Under the pieces are notes generated by a model that saw only the letters and a list, made by a program, of their open reading frames with translations, was not told where the DNA came from and searched no databases. The position numbers and the translations under genes were made by a program. Shown piece after piece: positions 55,291 to 64,000 of a DNA stretch of 64,000 nt. Positions within the stretch are counted from its first letter, which is position 1. Every line of letters starts with the position of its first letter. Source of the DNA: Microbacteriaceae bacterium MWH-Ta3 (GTDB lineage: Bacteria; Actinomycetota; Actinomycetes; Actinomycetales; Microbacteriaceae); NCBI GenBank assembly GCA_003053925.1, contig QBKD01000001.1:124001-188000 (forward strand), read 5' to 3'.

Positions 55291-57090
55291 CTACGGCATG
55301 AACTTTCCAACGGAAACATCCGAGTTCACATTTGCCACCGAGGTGATCGCCGTGATCGAGTCCGCGATCCAGCGAGTACGTGCCGAAATTGCCAGCGCTG
55401 TCCAGTTGGGCAGACCGATAAGGTCCGCGTTCATCGCGATCGACGACTTATCGATTCCCTTTTCAAGGTTCTTGCCTTCAACCTTGGTGCGCCAATCCGC
55501 ATTCTGAATCGACGAGTTGATTTCGTACTCAAGCAAAGTCAAGTTGCCCCACTGAGACAGATAGTCGTCGTATGTGGGATTACCTGGAACTGAGGCCACC
55601 TTGGGTGCGACATGTTCGTACCAACCTGCATCTAGGAGCGGACTTTGCGGCGCAAGATGCTCGATGTGGATGGCCTTCCGACTCCACACAAGCTCAGTCT
55701 TAGTGAGCCCGAAATTCAGCTTCTTCAGCACATAAAAGCGGAAATTCGAATCACGCTTTGCCGCTGCGCTCTCCAGCGCTGCATGCGTAAGCTCATCGCT
55801 GGGCACGACCGCAAGCAATTCTTGAATTGCAGCATCTAGCTGCGCACCATCATTCTTAGTGACCTTCAAGGCCACCTTCTGGTACAGGGACTCAATTTCC
55901 TGTGCGTTACCACCGATCAGAATCCATCGGAATGCAAGAATTTCAAGGGCACGCGATGCGCGACGCAACTGTTCATGGGAGTAGCCGAATTGGAATATTC
56001 TCAGCAAGAAGACGCGATGGGTTTCGGAGAAAAGGTTGATTCGAGCAAGAATTTCGTCGAGCTTCGGGTCGCCAGAAGGCTTCTCGCCCAAAATGATCGC
56101 GTAATGGCCCGCGGCAACCGTCAGTTCATCCAAGTTTCGCAATGCACCATTTTTGCCGTGTGCCTTGATGATCTCCTTGAAGAGCGCGAAGATTTTCTTG
56201 GCCTGCACCTTTTGGTCCTGCACCGACAGTAGGTAGTGGCGCAAGAATTTTGTAAAGGGGAAGTCCCCCAATACGTCCACTGCGTCATCCCACTTATCGA
56301 GCGCATCGATCGCTTGTAAAGGTGTCGGACCATCCTGAATTTCGCGCAGAGTGAAGCTCTTGAGCAGATCGCTTGCAGTCAGGCGTAAACCACGATCATT
56401 CAAAGTCTCAAACAAGATAAAGGCATCATCTTCGTTATCCACGACGATACGCAGCAGTTTTGCACCGGCACGCACAGTCACGATTAAGCCATACAGTCGT
56501 CGCTTCATTTCGTCTTCGTCCGCGGCAAAGGGCAACAGTTGCGCCTCGAGCCACTTGGTAATTTGTGCGTGCGCTTTGCGCAAATCAGCTGTGTGACGCT
56601 TTTCTTCAGTCGAAAGTGATGACAGGTCGCTCGTGAAGTGCCTACGGTGCGGTGAACTTGGATCGGTGAGAACAAAGTTTTCGAAGATTTTCGAGATTTT
56701 ATAATTTGCCGAATAGCGCAGTTCAAAATTATTTTCGGTACGCAGCATTGTGGTCATCAGCATGTCGAGCCCAATGGGGTGCCCGTGCTGCATTACGTAT
56801 CGATCATCAAAATGTGCGATTCGATCGCGAAGTACGCACAAAAGCAAAACGATTGTCGTTAGACGCTGCTGACCATCAATCACAGAAAAAGGCTTTGATC
56901 CGTTATCGAGCAACACGATTGAGCCAAAGAAGTGGTCGTCTTCGGACTCATATGCAGTCTTCAAGTCGTCCAGGAAGGCACCAATTTGTTCACTTTTCCA
57001 TGCATAATTCCGCTGATATGCGGGGACTTCGTAACGCAAGCCGCCCGAGAAGATCTCGGCGACTTCTTTCTGCTGTGCATCTAGTTTCAT
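55291..57090 (-). CDS. DUF262/DUF1524 protein (GmrSD-like, candidate modification-dependent restriction enzyme)
   Basis: ATG 57090 follows GGAGA. In the 599 residues, the N-terminal DUF262 NTPase/nickase-like domain has VPAYQRNYAW and the IDGQQRLTTI motif (DGQQR 72-76). The C-terminal DUF1524 HNH-like nuclease has HIEHLAPQ (475-482) and WGNLTLLEYEIN (from 513). The same pairing occurs in GmrSD, which cuts sugar-modified phage DNA, and in SspE. Here a single fused gene is found, without phosphorothioation genes nearby. The DNA is clearly more A/T-rich than its surroundings, suggesting transfer. Confidence 0.88.
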   Translation of the reverse strand: MKLDAQQKEVAEIFSGGLRYEVPAYQRNYAWKSEQIGAFLDDLKTAYESEDDHFFGSIVLLDNGSKPFSVIDGQQRLTTIVLLLCVLRDRIAHFDDRYVMQHGHPIGLDMLMTTMLRTENNFELRYSANYKISKIFENFVLTDPSSPHRRHFTSDLSSLSTEEKRHTADLRKAHAQITKWLEAQLLPFAADEDEMKRRLYGLIVTVRAGAKLLRIVVDNEDDAFILFETLNDRGLRLTASDLLKSFTLREIQDGPTPLQAIDALDKWDDAVDVLGDFPFTKFLRHYLLSVQDQKVQAKKIFALFKEIIKAHGKNGALRNLDELTVAAGHYAIILGEKPSGDPKLDEILARINLFSETHRVFLLRIFQFGYSHEQLRRASRALEILAFRWILIGGNAQEIESLYQKVALKVTKNDGAQLDAAIQELLAVVPSDELTHAALESAAAKRDSNFRFYVLKKLNFGLTKTELVWSRKAIHIEHLAPQSPLLDAGWYEHVAPKVASVPGNPTYDDYLSQWGNLTLLEYEINSSIQNADWRTKVEGKNLEKGIDKSSIAMNADLIGLPNWTALAISARTRWIADSITAITSVANVNSDVSVGKFMP

Positions 57091-57209
57091 TGTTTCTCCA
57101 CTCAAATACGCCACTAACGGCGACACGCTCAGTAGATCACAAAGCACCGACAAAGAAAAGAATGCTCGATCGACTTGTGCGCACCCGGCTCCGGGTGTAG
57201 CTATGAGAT

Positions 57210-58094
57210 ATGGCTTTTTATCCGCAAGAACAAGACCAACTTCGCGAAGAAATATTTGCCGAAGTCACGAGACTCGCTGATGAAAAAGGTGGGTTCTTTA
57301 CCTTCCAGGAACTTCTTAATTTCGAGCTCAATGGTGTTCGCATACCGCTTGTATCGCAAAGGGGTATTAACAATCCACAAATTTTTGACGCCACACTCAG
57401 CGTGGTGAGCGCCGCCGATGGACCGTACGACGATCACGTAGGACCGAACGGACTGTTGCGTTACAAATTCGAGTCGGGCGACCCTCGAGCGGGCTCCAAC
57501 CGTAAGTTACTCGTCGCGATGACCACCAAAACACCGATCATCCTCTTCGAGCGACCAATGACGAACGTTTACGTACCGTTTGTGGGCGCCTATGTGATCG
57601 ATGCCGATTACGACCAAGAGTTTGTGACAATCGCTGTGGACCGCACGATGAGCAAGATGTTCGATGTGGCCGAGAGCGAAATCGAACGCAGATACGTCAC
57701 TGCAGAAGTTCAGCGCCGTGTCCACCAGCCCGTATTTCGTGCACGCGTGATTTCGGCATACCAGCGCAAATGCGCCATTTGCCGACTCGCGCATGTCGAG
57801 CTCCTCGATGCCGCTCACATAATTTCCGATAAGCATGACGACGGTTTAGCTATCGTTCCGAATGGATTGTCACTGTGCAAGATCCATCACGCTGCATATG
57901 ATCGCAATCTGCTGGGAATCGACCCAAACTTCGTCGTTCATATTGACGAGGAACTACTCATCGAGATCGACGGGCCGATGCTTCAACACGGGCTTAAGGA
58001 TATGCACCTCAGTACGATGAACGTTCCATCACAGAACAACCTCAAACCAGACCGCGACCGACTCGCTCAACGGTTCGAACTGTTCATGGCATAG
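57210..58094 (+). CDS. COG3440-type HNH restriction endonuclease
   Basis: This 294-residue protein follows the predicted restriction endonuclease family: N-terminal part with RGINNPQIFDATLSVVS, GPYDD (71-75) and GLLRYKF, then a C-terminal HNH_2 nuclease with Cys188, Cys191 (CAICRLAHVE), His203 (DAAHI), PNGLSLCKIHHAAYD (Asn218, His226). It is divergent from the DUF262/DUF1524 gene with 119 bp between starts. It is also A/T-richer than the chromosome around it. The N-terminal part may recognise modified bases; this is inference. Confidence 0.88.
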   Translation: MAFYPQEQDQLREEIFAEVTRLADEKGGFFTFQELLNFELNGVRIPLVSQRGINNPQIFDATLSVVSAADGPYDDHVGPNGLLRYKFESGDPRAGSNRKLLVAMTTKTPIILFERPMTNVYVPFVGAYVIDADYDQEFVTIAVDRTMSKMFDVAESEIERRYVTAEVQRRVHQPVFRARVISAYQRKCAICRLAHVELLDAAHIISDKHDDGLAIVPNGLSLCKIHHAAYDRNLLGIDPNFVVHIDEELLIEIDGPMLQHGLKDMHLSTMNVPSQNNLKPDRDRLAQRFELFMA

Positions 58095-58156
58095 TTCAAA
58101 AATCGCACAGCGACCGACTCTAAACAACTCTCACGTATCCTGTAAGCGGAGGATTC

Positions 58157-59206
58157 ATGAGTCGCTTGCCTAACCGCATCAGCACCTGGGGTGCCGCATT
58201 ACTGGCGATTCTGCTATTCGGCGGAATCGTCAACCTGGCAACGGGACTTGCGACGGGAACGATATTCGGGTCCGTTGCCGATCCGGGCATCAGTGCCTCG
58301 GAGTCCCCCAATCCCAGCGCAACGACGCCGGCCGGCGAAGAGACTCCCGCACCAGAACCCACGCCAACAGAATCGAATGACGAGGGCAGCGGCCAGGTAT
58401 CCGGCGAGGTCGATACCGCGCTGGAACTGTTGTACACGCTGCCCGTGAAGCCGTGGGATACCGCCGGCGGGTACGACCGCGACAACTTCGGCGATTCGTG
58501 GGAAGACGTGGACGGCAACGGTTGCGACACGCGCAACGACATTCTGCGGCGCGACTTCGAGACCATCACCGCGCAGGAAAGCTGCAAGGTGTTGCGCGGC
58601 ACAATCGATGACCCGTACACGGGCCAGACCATCACCTTTGTGCGCGGGCAGGACACATCGGCCGAGGTACAGATTGACCACATGGTGGCGCTCTCGAATG
58701 CGTGGCGTACCGGCGCACGAACCCTGTCGTGGGACATGCGGGTGGCGCTGGCGAACGACCCCCTGAACCTCCTGGCCGTGGACGGCCCCACCAATGGCGC
58801 GAAGAGTGATTCCGATGCCAGCCAGTGGTTGCCGCCTCGAGTCAGTTATCACTGCGCCTACGTGGCCAAACAGATTTCGGTCAAGGCCGCATACACACTG
58901 TGGGTGACCGCCAGCGAAAAGGCGGCCATGATCGATGTGCTGGAGGAATGCCCCACCCAGCGCATGTACACCAGCACGTACCCGCGCAGGGTTGCAAGCG
59001 GCACGCTGCTGATTCCCGCCGGCCCCAGCGCATCGGGATCGGGTGGAACGGTGGATTCGGGCGGAACGTATGTGTACCCCGCGGGCGCGCAGCCGTGGGC
59101 ATCGTGCGCGGCGGCTCGGGCCGCGGGCGCAGCACCCGTATTGAGGGGAACGCCCGGGTACGCGCCCAGGCTGGATCGCGATGGCGACGGTGTGGGGTGC
59201 GAGTAG
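58157..59206 (+). CDS. Secreted DUF1524-type nuclease with excalibur domain
   Basis: The 349-residue protein has an N-terminal membrane segment (about 12-34), a Pro/Thr/Glu-rich linker to about 85, an HNH-type DUF1524 domain (QIDHMVALSNAW, 172-183; NDPLNLLAVDGPTNGAK) and a C-terminal excalibur calcium-binding motif (LDRDGDGVGCE). Four Cys in the nuclease part could pair outside the cell. It is a common actinobacterial exported nuclease for DNA scavenging; this role is inferred. The G+C content returns to the chromosomal level here. Confidence 0.9.
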   Translation: MSRLPNRISTWGAALLAILLFGGIVNLATGLATGTIFGSVADPGISASESPNPSATTPAGEETPAPEPTPTESNDEGSGQVSGEVDTALELLYTLPVKPWDTAGGYDRDNFGDSWEDVDGNGCDTRNDILRRDFETITAQESCKVLRGTIDDPYTGQTITFVRGQDTSAEVQIDHMVALSNAWRTGARTLSWDMRVALANDPLNLLAVDGPTNGAKSDSDASQWLPPRVSYHCAYVAKQISVKAAYTLWVTASEKAAMIDVLEECPTQRMYTSTYPRRVASGTLLIPAGPSASGSGGTVDSGGTYVYPAGAQPWASCAAARAAGAAPVLRGTPGYAPRLDRDGDGVGCE

Positions 59207-59238
59207 CCGAGATTAAAGGGAGCTGACCCTAGACAAAC

Positions 59239-59712
59239 CTAGGCGCGAGGCGCCAACGTGCCGTCGGCGAAATACACATATTCGTCGGCCACGTAGTCGC
59301 CCTCGAGCGCCTCGGGCAGCCACTCAGCGGCATCGGGCCACATGGAGTCAAACGGCAATGCCGTCAGCGGGAACCACTGGGGATTCAGTTCTTCGCTGAC
59401 GGTGGGCTCACCCTGCCAATCGATCGCGACAAACGCGTAGGACTGCTGCGACCATTCGGGTTTGTCTGCAAAGGGGTAATACATGTGGGCAATGGGCACG
59501 AGGTCGTCGGCATTCACGGTGACGCCCAGCTCCTCGGCAACTTCGCGCACCGCCGCCTGGCGGATGGATTCACCCGGCTCGACCTTGCCGCCGGCGCCCA
59601 CGAATTTGCCCACACCAAGGCCCGTCAGCTTTTCGCCCAGCAGCACCTCGATGTTTGTGCGAAGAAATCGGCGCTTCTCGCGAATCAGGTACACCACCAC
59701 GACGTCATACAT
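59239..59712 (-). CDS. Nudix hydrolase (MutT/8-oxo-dGTPase-like)
   Basis: From ATG 59712 the 157-residue protein has a complete Nudix box G-x5-E-x7-REUxEExGU as GGKVEPGESIRQAAVREVAEELGV (core REVAEELGV). The start MYDVVVVYLIREKRRFL and the Trp-rich C-terminal part resemble eukaryotic MTH1-like 8-oxo-dGTP hydrolases. No neighbours of matching function. Confidence 0.9.
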   Translation of the reverse strand: MYDVVVVYLIREKRRFLRTNIEVLLGEKLTGLGVGKFVGAGGKVEPGESIRQAAVREVAEELGVTVNADDLVPIAHMYYPFADKPEWSQQSYAFVAIDWQGEPTVSEELNPQWFPLTALPFDSMWPDAAEWLPEALEGDYVADEYVYFADGTLAPRA

Positions 59713-59764
59713 GATTCCACCGTACCGTTCGCGTAGTCTGGTGATGATGCTGCAAAGGAGCGCA

Positions 59765-60493
59765 ATGTCACCCCTCTTCGAACCCACAACGGCGGGCGCC
59801 CACACGCCCACACGCCACGTGATATTCGCGCGCGCAATTCGCCGCACCTTGGGTGTCGTGAACTTTGCTGCGTCGTTGTTGATTGTGGTGGCGTTGTCGA
59901 TGCAGATCACGGAAAAGGTTGTGAACGATGTGTTCCGCCCGACCGAATATTTCGCGTTCTTCACCATTCAGTCCAGCATTATCAACGTGTTCGTCTTGGT
60001 GATGGGTGGCGTTCTCTCGCTGAAACGTGGGACTGACCCTCGGTGGTACACGGCTACTCGTGCCTGCATTGTGGCGTACGCAATCATCACGGGAATCGTC
60101 TACAACCTGTTGCTGCGTGATGTGCAACCGCGCGACGGATTCATTACGGAATTCCCGCACCTGTCTGACATTGTGCACGTGTACATTCCGTTGTTCATTG
60201 CGCTGGAATGGATTCTGATGCCCGGCCGATCGCGCCTGTCGTGGAGCATCCTGGGTGTGATTTGCGCGTACCCCGCCGCATGGACCGTGGCCACCCTCAT
60301 TCGAGGCGCGGCCGACGGCTGGTACCCCTACCCGTTCCTGGAGCCCACCGGCCCCGCGGGCCTGAACGGCGTCATCGCGTATGTTCTGGCAATTGCGGCG
60401 TGCCTTGTTACCGTGGGCGCCCTGTCCGTGGCGGTCGAACGGGCACACTCGCAGTTGTTCCAGAAACTGGGCTTGGACCGCACCGCGTTGTAA
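59765..60493 (+). CDS. Pr6Pr-family (FAR-17a/AIG1-like) membrane protein
   Basis: ATG 59765 follows AAAGGAG. The 242-residue protein has six hydrophobic segments and family motifs: YFAFFTIQSSIINVFVLV (written here as YFAFFTIQSSIINVF), LLLRDVQPRDGFITEFPHLSDIVHVYIPL (key His in FPHLSDIVHVY) and WYPYPFLEP. Function is not established for the bacterial members. Confidence 0.88.
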   Translation: MSPLFEPTTAGAHTPTRHVIFARAIRRTLGVVNFAASLLIVVALSMQITEKVVNDVFRPTEYFAFFTIQSSIINVFVLVMGGVLSLKRGTDPRWYTATRACIVAYAIITGIVYNLLLRDVQPRDGFITEFPHLSDIVHVYIPLFIALEWILMPGRSRLSWSILGVICAYPAAWTVATLIRGAADGWYPYPFLEPTGPAGLNGVIAYVLAIAACLVTVGALSVAVERAHSQLFQKLGLDRTAL

Positions 60494-60561
60494 CCCACGG
60501 GATTCCGTGTCGGGGGTGCTTTCTATCCTGAGGAAATCAATTCCTTGGCCGGAAGGTAACC

Positions 60562-60777
60562 ATGAACCCCCTTTTTGACAACCCCGATACAGAAGTGTGT
60601 CCTGCGTGTGGAAGCGCGGGGCCACTAGAGATTGTGTACGGATTCCCATCGCTCGAAATGATGGAAGCGTCGCAGGTCGGACAGATTGTGCTGGGTGGTT
60701 GCGAACACTCGGGCACCGTGCCCGCCTATCGCTGCCGCGACCCTAAATGCCAGCACAGCTGGGGCGACGTTTCTTAA
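60562..60777 (+). CDS. Small zinc-ribbon-like protein (71 residues)
   Basis: ATG 60562 follows GGAAGG. The protein has CPACG near the N-terminus and CRDPKCQHSW near the C-terminus, a C2-C2 (or C2-C2H) zinc ribbon. Between them is a helix-rich part with another Cys-His (GGCEHSG). No membrane segment. No function recognised. Confidence 0.8.
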   Translation: MNPLFDNPDTEVCPACGSAGPLEIVYGFPSLEMMEASQVGQIVLGGCEHSGTVPAYRCRDPKCQHSWGDVS

Positions 60778-60784
60778 CGACCTG

Positions 60785-60814
60785 TGCGCCCACCCCAAGA
60801 ACGGGGCGGGCGCA
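60785..60814. terminator. Hairpin between convergent zinc-ribbon and helicase genes
   Basis: TGCGCCC-CCCC against GGGG-GGGCGCA gives 11 pairs around a 6-nt loop, 7 bp after one stop and 11 bp from the other. No T-tract on either strand. Confidence 0.6.
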
Positions 60815-60825
60815 TAGGCGTGGGG

Positions 60826-62928
60826 CTAGAAGCCTCGTGAATTCAGTGCGTCGGTCAACAGTGCGATCAATGCCGCAACCTGTACCGTTTCGCTGGGCTC
60901 GAGGTCGGCATCCGATCCGTCCAGCGCACGCGAGGCAAGCCCCGCCTTGGAATCAATGAGGTCCGCAATGCGCGAGTCGATCGTTTGCGCAGCCAAAATA
61001 CGCCACGCTGTGACGGGCATTTCCTGACCAATGCGGTGAACACGGTCGATGGCCTGGGTCTGTTCGGCACTGGTCCACGACAGTTCGGCAAGAACCACGT
61101 TGGATGCGACCTGCAGGTTGATACCCACACCGGCGGCGGTCAGCGAACACACGATCACCTGTACATCGGGATCATTGGTGAAGTCGTCAATCGCGGCGGT
61201 GCGCGCGGTGGCGCTTTGGTCGCCTCGAATGCTTGTGGTCTTCAATCCAGCCTTGGCAAAGTGCGCTTCGGCAACATCCATAACATCGATGTGCTTGGCG
61301 AAGAACACCACCTTGCCCACGTTCTGAGCCAGCTGCACGGTGTAGTCGGCAGCAAGAGTCGCCTTGGCCTGGCCGATACGACGCACCATCGCGAATACGT
61401 TGTCGTCGGTCGTGGACTGCTTTGATTCCTCGACCTCGCTGCTGGCAACCAGGCGCACGATGTCGGCGTCCACCTGCGTAGGCGCATCGCCGCGGCCCGC
61501 AATAATGCGGTCGTAGCGTTCCACCAGTCGCTTCATCAGCGCCAGCTCGGATTCGCGAATCGAACGGCCCATCTCGTCGTCGAGTTCGACAGGGATGTCG
61601 GCAACACGACGCGCAGGAATGTCCTTGGCCACGTCGGCCTTGCGGCGGCGAACGATTCCCATGTCGATGACCGCCTGGCGCGCCTCGGGGAAGAATCCGG
61701 GGTCGGCCGGGGTCAAGCCCAGTGATTCCAGCTTCGACATCAGTTCACCCATGGGGCGTTCGTCGTCGATCCAGCCCAAGAACTTCCAAATCATGCGGAA
61801 GTCTTCGACCTGGTTGATCAACGGAGTACCGGTGAGGGCAATCAGCAGCGGGTTCACCTGGCGCTGACGAATGGCCTGCGCGATGGACTGCACATTCTTC
61901 GAGCGCTGTGAGTCCTTGTTCTTAATGAAGTGGGCCTCGTCAACAACCATGCCCTTGAACCCAAAGCGCGACGCCCAGCCGGCGTGCCGTTCCAGAATTT
62001 CATAGTTGATGATGATGACCTCGGCGAAGGCATCGAGGTCGTCGCCATCGCCGTGCACAACGCTGGTATGGCGGTGCGGAATCCAGCGTTCCACCTCGCG
62101 CGCCCAGTTGCGCTTCACCACGTTAGGTACGACAACGAGCAGCGGGAACGATGCGGTGGCCTCGGCGGCAATCAACGCCTGCGCGGTCTTACCCAAACCA
62201 GGTTCGTCGGCCAGCAGGTACGAGCGGTGACCCTGACGCGCCGATTCCACAAACTTTGCCTGGTGCAACATGAGATCCAGCCCACCGGGCGTTGCCAGAC
62301 CACGAGGCTCGGGCATCTCCATGCTGGCGGCCTGGCCGCCCTGTTCGAACGCACGGAACAGCGGCTCGATTAGCTCCCAGTTCTGCAGGCGGCCATTCAG
62401 GCGCGGCTTTTCCGTGAACACGGGTGCGAGGAACGGGCGCGCGCGCTCGGCACGACGCACACTGGGCGGCAGAACGTGGTTCTTCGTTTCGACGATCTCG
62501 TCGGGTGCATCGTCGACAATCAGAATGTCGTCGACATCCAATTCTTTGCCGCTGGCCAGCAACATGTCGCGGCGCAGTTTCTGCGTGGCCGGTGAAACCT
62601 TGGCGTTGGGGTCCAGAAGTGTGGCCAACGACTGATCTTTCGCCAACGACTTCACCATGATCATGGCCAGGCCATCGAGGCGCTTATTTTGCTCCTCGCG
62701 GTCCTTCTGGGACAACGTGGTGTCGGAATCCAGGCGAATCTTCTCTTCGCGAATCAGCAGGCCCGCCGCATGGAACTTCGTGCGGTTGGCGGCATTGACC
62801 TTGCCGTCGCGGTTCGTCGCGTTTTCGACCTCGCGTACAGCGCGAGCCAGAATGGGGATGATACCTTCCTCATCCAAGGGACGACGACGCTTCGTAGTGC
62901 GGGTATTCGTACGGCCGTTCTGGGCCAT
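60826..62928 (-). CDS. SNF2-family DNA helicase/translocase
   Basis: The 700-residue ATPase has a basic N-terminus and a ~200-residue unclassified region, then a superfamily 2 core: Walker A DEPGLGKTAQAL (motif I), DEAH box VVDEAH, LTGTPLIN (motif III) and the C-terminal lobe with VGINLQVASNVVLAE and QAIDRVHRIGQ (motif VI). Similar stand-alone SNF2 proteins occur in many actinobacteria and phages. Role in repair, transcription or defence is open; no methylase or nuclease gene adjoins it. Confidence 0.9.
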   Translation of the reverse strand: MAQNGRTNTRTTKRRRPLDEEGIIPILARAVREVENATNRDGKVNAANRTKFHAAGLLIREEKIRLDSDTTLSQKDREEQNKRLDGLAMIMVKSLAKDQSLATLLDPNAKVSPATQKLRRDMLLASGKELDVDDILIVDDAPDEIVETKNHVLPPSVRRAERARPFLAPVFTEKPRLNGRLQNWELIEPLFRAFEQGGQAASMEMPEPRGLATPGGLDLMLHQAKFVESARQGHRSYLLADEPGLGKTAQALIAAEATASFPLLVVVPNVVKRNWAREVERWIPHRHTSVVHGDGDDLDAFAEVIIINYEILERHAGWASRFGFKGMVVDEAHFIKNKDSQRSKNVQSIAQAIRQRQVNPLLIALTGTPLINQVEDFRMIWKFLGWIDDERPMGELMSKLESLGLTPADPGFFPEARQAVIDMGIVRRRKADVAKDIPARRVADIPVELDDEMGRSIRESELALMKRLVERYDRIIAGRGDAPTQVDADIVRLVASSEVEESKQSTTDDNVFAMVRRIGQAKATLAADYTVQLAQNVGKVVFFAKHIDVMDVAEAHFAKAGLKTTSIRGDQSATARTAAIDDFTNDPDVQVIVCSLTAAGVGINLQVASNVVLAELSWTSAEQTQAIDRVHRIGQEMPVTAWRILAAQTIDSRIADLIDSKAGLASRALDGSDADLEPSETVQVAALIALLTDALNSRGF

Positions 62929-63134
62929 GGTTCTCCTATGCGGGACCGGATGTCACCCCGAGGCTGATCCTGCGGTGACTCTGAGACAATCACGCCCTGA
63001 ACCGAAGCATTGCTTGGCGGGCGACTAGGTTCAGCATACCGCACGTCGAGGCGGCTCCTGGCCTATTCCTTGATCCACGATGTCGGTCGAATAGACTTGC
63101 ACTGCACTTTCCCCCTTCCGACAAAGGAACTTCC

Positions 63135-64000
63135 ATGAAGAAATTCATTTCTGCTGGCGCATTGACGCTGGCGGCCGTAGTACCGTTCACCCTGGCAAGC
63201 CCGGCGTACGCCGTACTCGACCGTGCATCAGTTACGGTCGATTGCAATTCACCCGAATCCGGCGAAAACGACCAGGGTCTGCTTGTCGGCGAAACCAGTG
63301 TCATCACCTACGTCAACTGTGCGGACGACGACTATGTGCTGGTCGACAACCTCGACTCGGGTAACGCAATTGATCAGAACCAAAACGTTATTGGTGTTGT
63401 ACCTGTCAGCATTACGAGCGACCCCTTCACTGTCACGGTGACCGAGTTTGCATCCGTGACTGCGTACAGCGACCTCTTGCAGAATGGTTATGAGGTTCGA
63501 TTCACTGTCGGCAATCAGGTTGCGGACCCCTTCGGCACTCTTCTCGCAACCGAAGAGGCGACTCTGCCTCTCAACGGTCCCGAATTTAATGTGGCAATTG
63601 CCACCGATGAATTCACCGAAGTTCCGCTGGCAGACATCGTCGGCTGTGAAATCATGCCCGGTGCACACACATACGGCACCATCGATATCACCGTCACCGA
63701 TGCGGGGCTCTTTACGTTCCGTGTTGTAGACACCTTCCCCGAGGAAGAGGACCTGTACTTCGGCATTCCCGAATCACCTATCGGCGACAACTTCTTGGCT
63801 GTGTACAGCGAGTTCAATGCCGCAGATATCGAATCTGGCCTGATCGGCTGTAACGACGACGGCGACGACTGGGCCGTATCGCAATGGGATGAAACCAACC
63901 TGATTGCCGACGAACTGGGCCTTGGCGACGGATTTGTCGAAACCAGCACGGGTTACCTCCTGGACGACCAGTTCCCCTGGTTCGGCGTGAACCTGGAGCC
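63135..64000 (+). CDS. Secreted protein, 5' part only (cut by window edge)
   Basis: ATG 63135 follows AAAGGAA. The frame is open to the window end (288 codons). The signal peptide is MKKFISAGALTLAAVVPFT with cleavage after AYA (residue ~27). The mature part is strongly acidic and Asn/Asp/Thr-rich with Cys pairs (VDCNSPE, VNCADDD; VGCEIM, IGCNDDG), like extracytoplasmic beta-sandwich domains. The C-terminus, where a sorting motif could lie, is outside the window. Function unknown. Confidence 0.85.
   Translation, partial: MKKFISAGALTLAAVVPFTLASPAYAVLDRASVTVDCNSPESGENDQGLLVGETSVITYVNCADDDYVLVDNLDSGNAIDQNQNVIGVVPVSITSDPFTVTVTEFASVTAYSDLLQNGYEVRFTVGNQVADPFGTLLATEEATLPLNGPEFNVAIATDEFTEVPLADIVGCEIMPGAHTYGTIDITVTDAGLFTFRVVDTFPEEEDLYFGIPESPIGDNFLAVYSEFNAADIESGLIGCNDDGDDWAVSQWDETNLIADELGLGDGFVETSTGYLLDDQFPWFGVNLE

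Overview
The window looks like chromosomal DNA of a high-G+C Gram-positive bacterium (Actinomycetota, most likely Micrococcales and Microbacteriaceae-like; this is inference). The grounds are the gene order pgsA-cinA-clgR-DUF3046-recA-recX-miaB-miaA-dapF with ftsK, rnj, dapA and thyX alongside, infC-rpmI-rplT upstream of pheST, a lexA/LysM divergent pair with actinobacterial SOS boxes, a PriA-type hisA, a mycoredoxin-like protein and a sortase-type LAETG protein. About three quarters of the coding DNA is on the minus strand.

Layout. 0-8.4 kb (minus): infC-rpmI-rplT, a secreted acidic protein, an rRNA methyltransferase, pheS-pheT, argC and the start of argJ. 8.6-10.4 kb (plus): a DUF1844 protein and an acyl-adenylate ligase. 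10.4-14.4 kb (minus): hisC-hisB-hisH-hisA-sseB. 14.4-17.7 kb: the SOS-controlled lexA/LysM pair, hflX and a small protein. 17.7-20.2 kb: a DUF305 lipoprotein, an SDR, another lipoprotein and an RsmC-like methyltransferase. 20.2-33.8 kb (minus): a long housekeeping run from thyX, dapA, rnj and ftsK through pgsA, cinA, clgR and recA/recX to miaB, miaA and dapF. 34-42 kb: thioredoxin/DUF4395, an epimerase, dapB, a persulfide-stress pair (CstR-like repressor plus CoA-disulfide reductase/rhodanese), a DUF559-type endonuclease and an M16 peptidase. 42.8-48.3 kb: pnp, rpsO, DUF167 and aspA. 48.4-64 kb is accessory: a large unknown protein, redox and TM2 proteins, an LAETG surface protein, a GH36 alpha-galactosidase, an A/T-richer nuclease block (DUF262/DUF1524 and COG3440 HNH genes, plus a secreted nuclease), a Nudix enzyme, a membrane protein, a SNF2-type helicase and a truncated secreted protein.

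The most unusual feature is a family of intergenic arrays built on a 17-bp A/T-rich motif, CGCGAAAAATTACAACC. I count 28 copies in five loci between 33.9 and 46.8 kb, and none in the other ~51 kb. In every array the left-hand copies point right and the right-hand copies point left. Copies of the same orientation are spaced almost exactly 41-42 or 51-52 bp apart, that is four or five helical turns. The arrays sit between unrelated genes in tandem, divergent and convergent contexts. A Vsr/DUF559-like endonuclease gene lies between two of them. This looks like a protein-binding or REPIN-like mobile array system; I do not recognise it as a described element.
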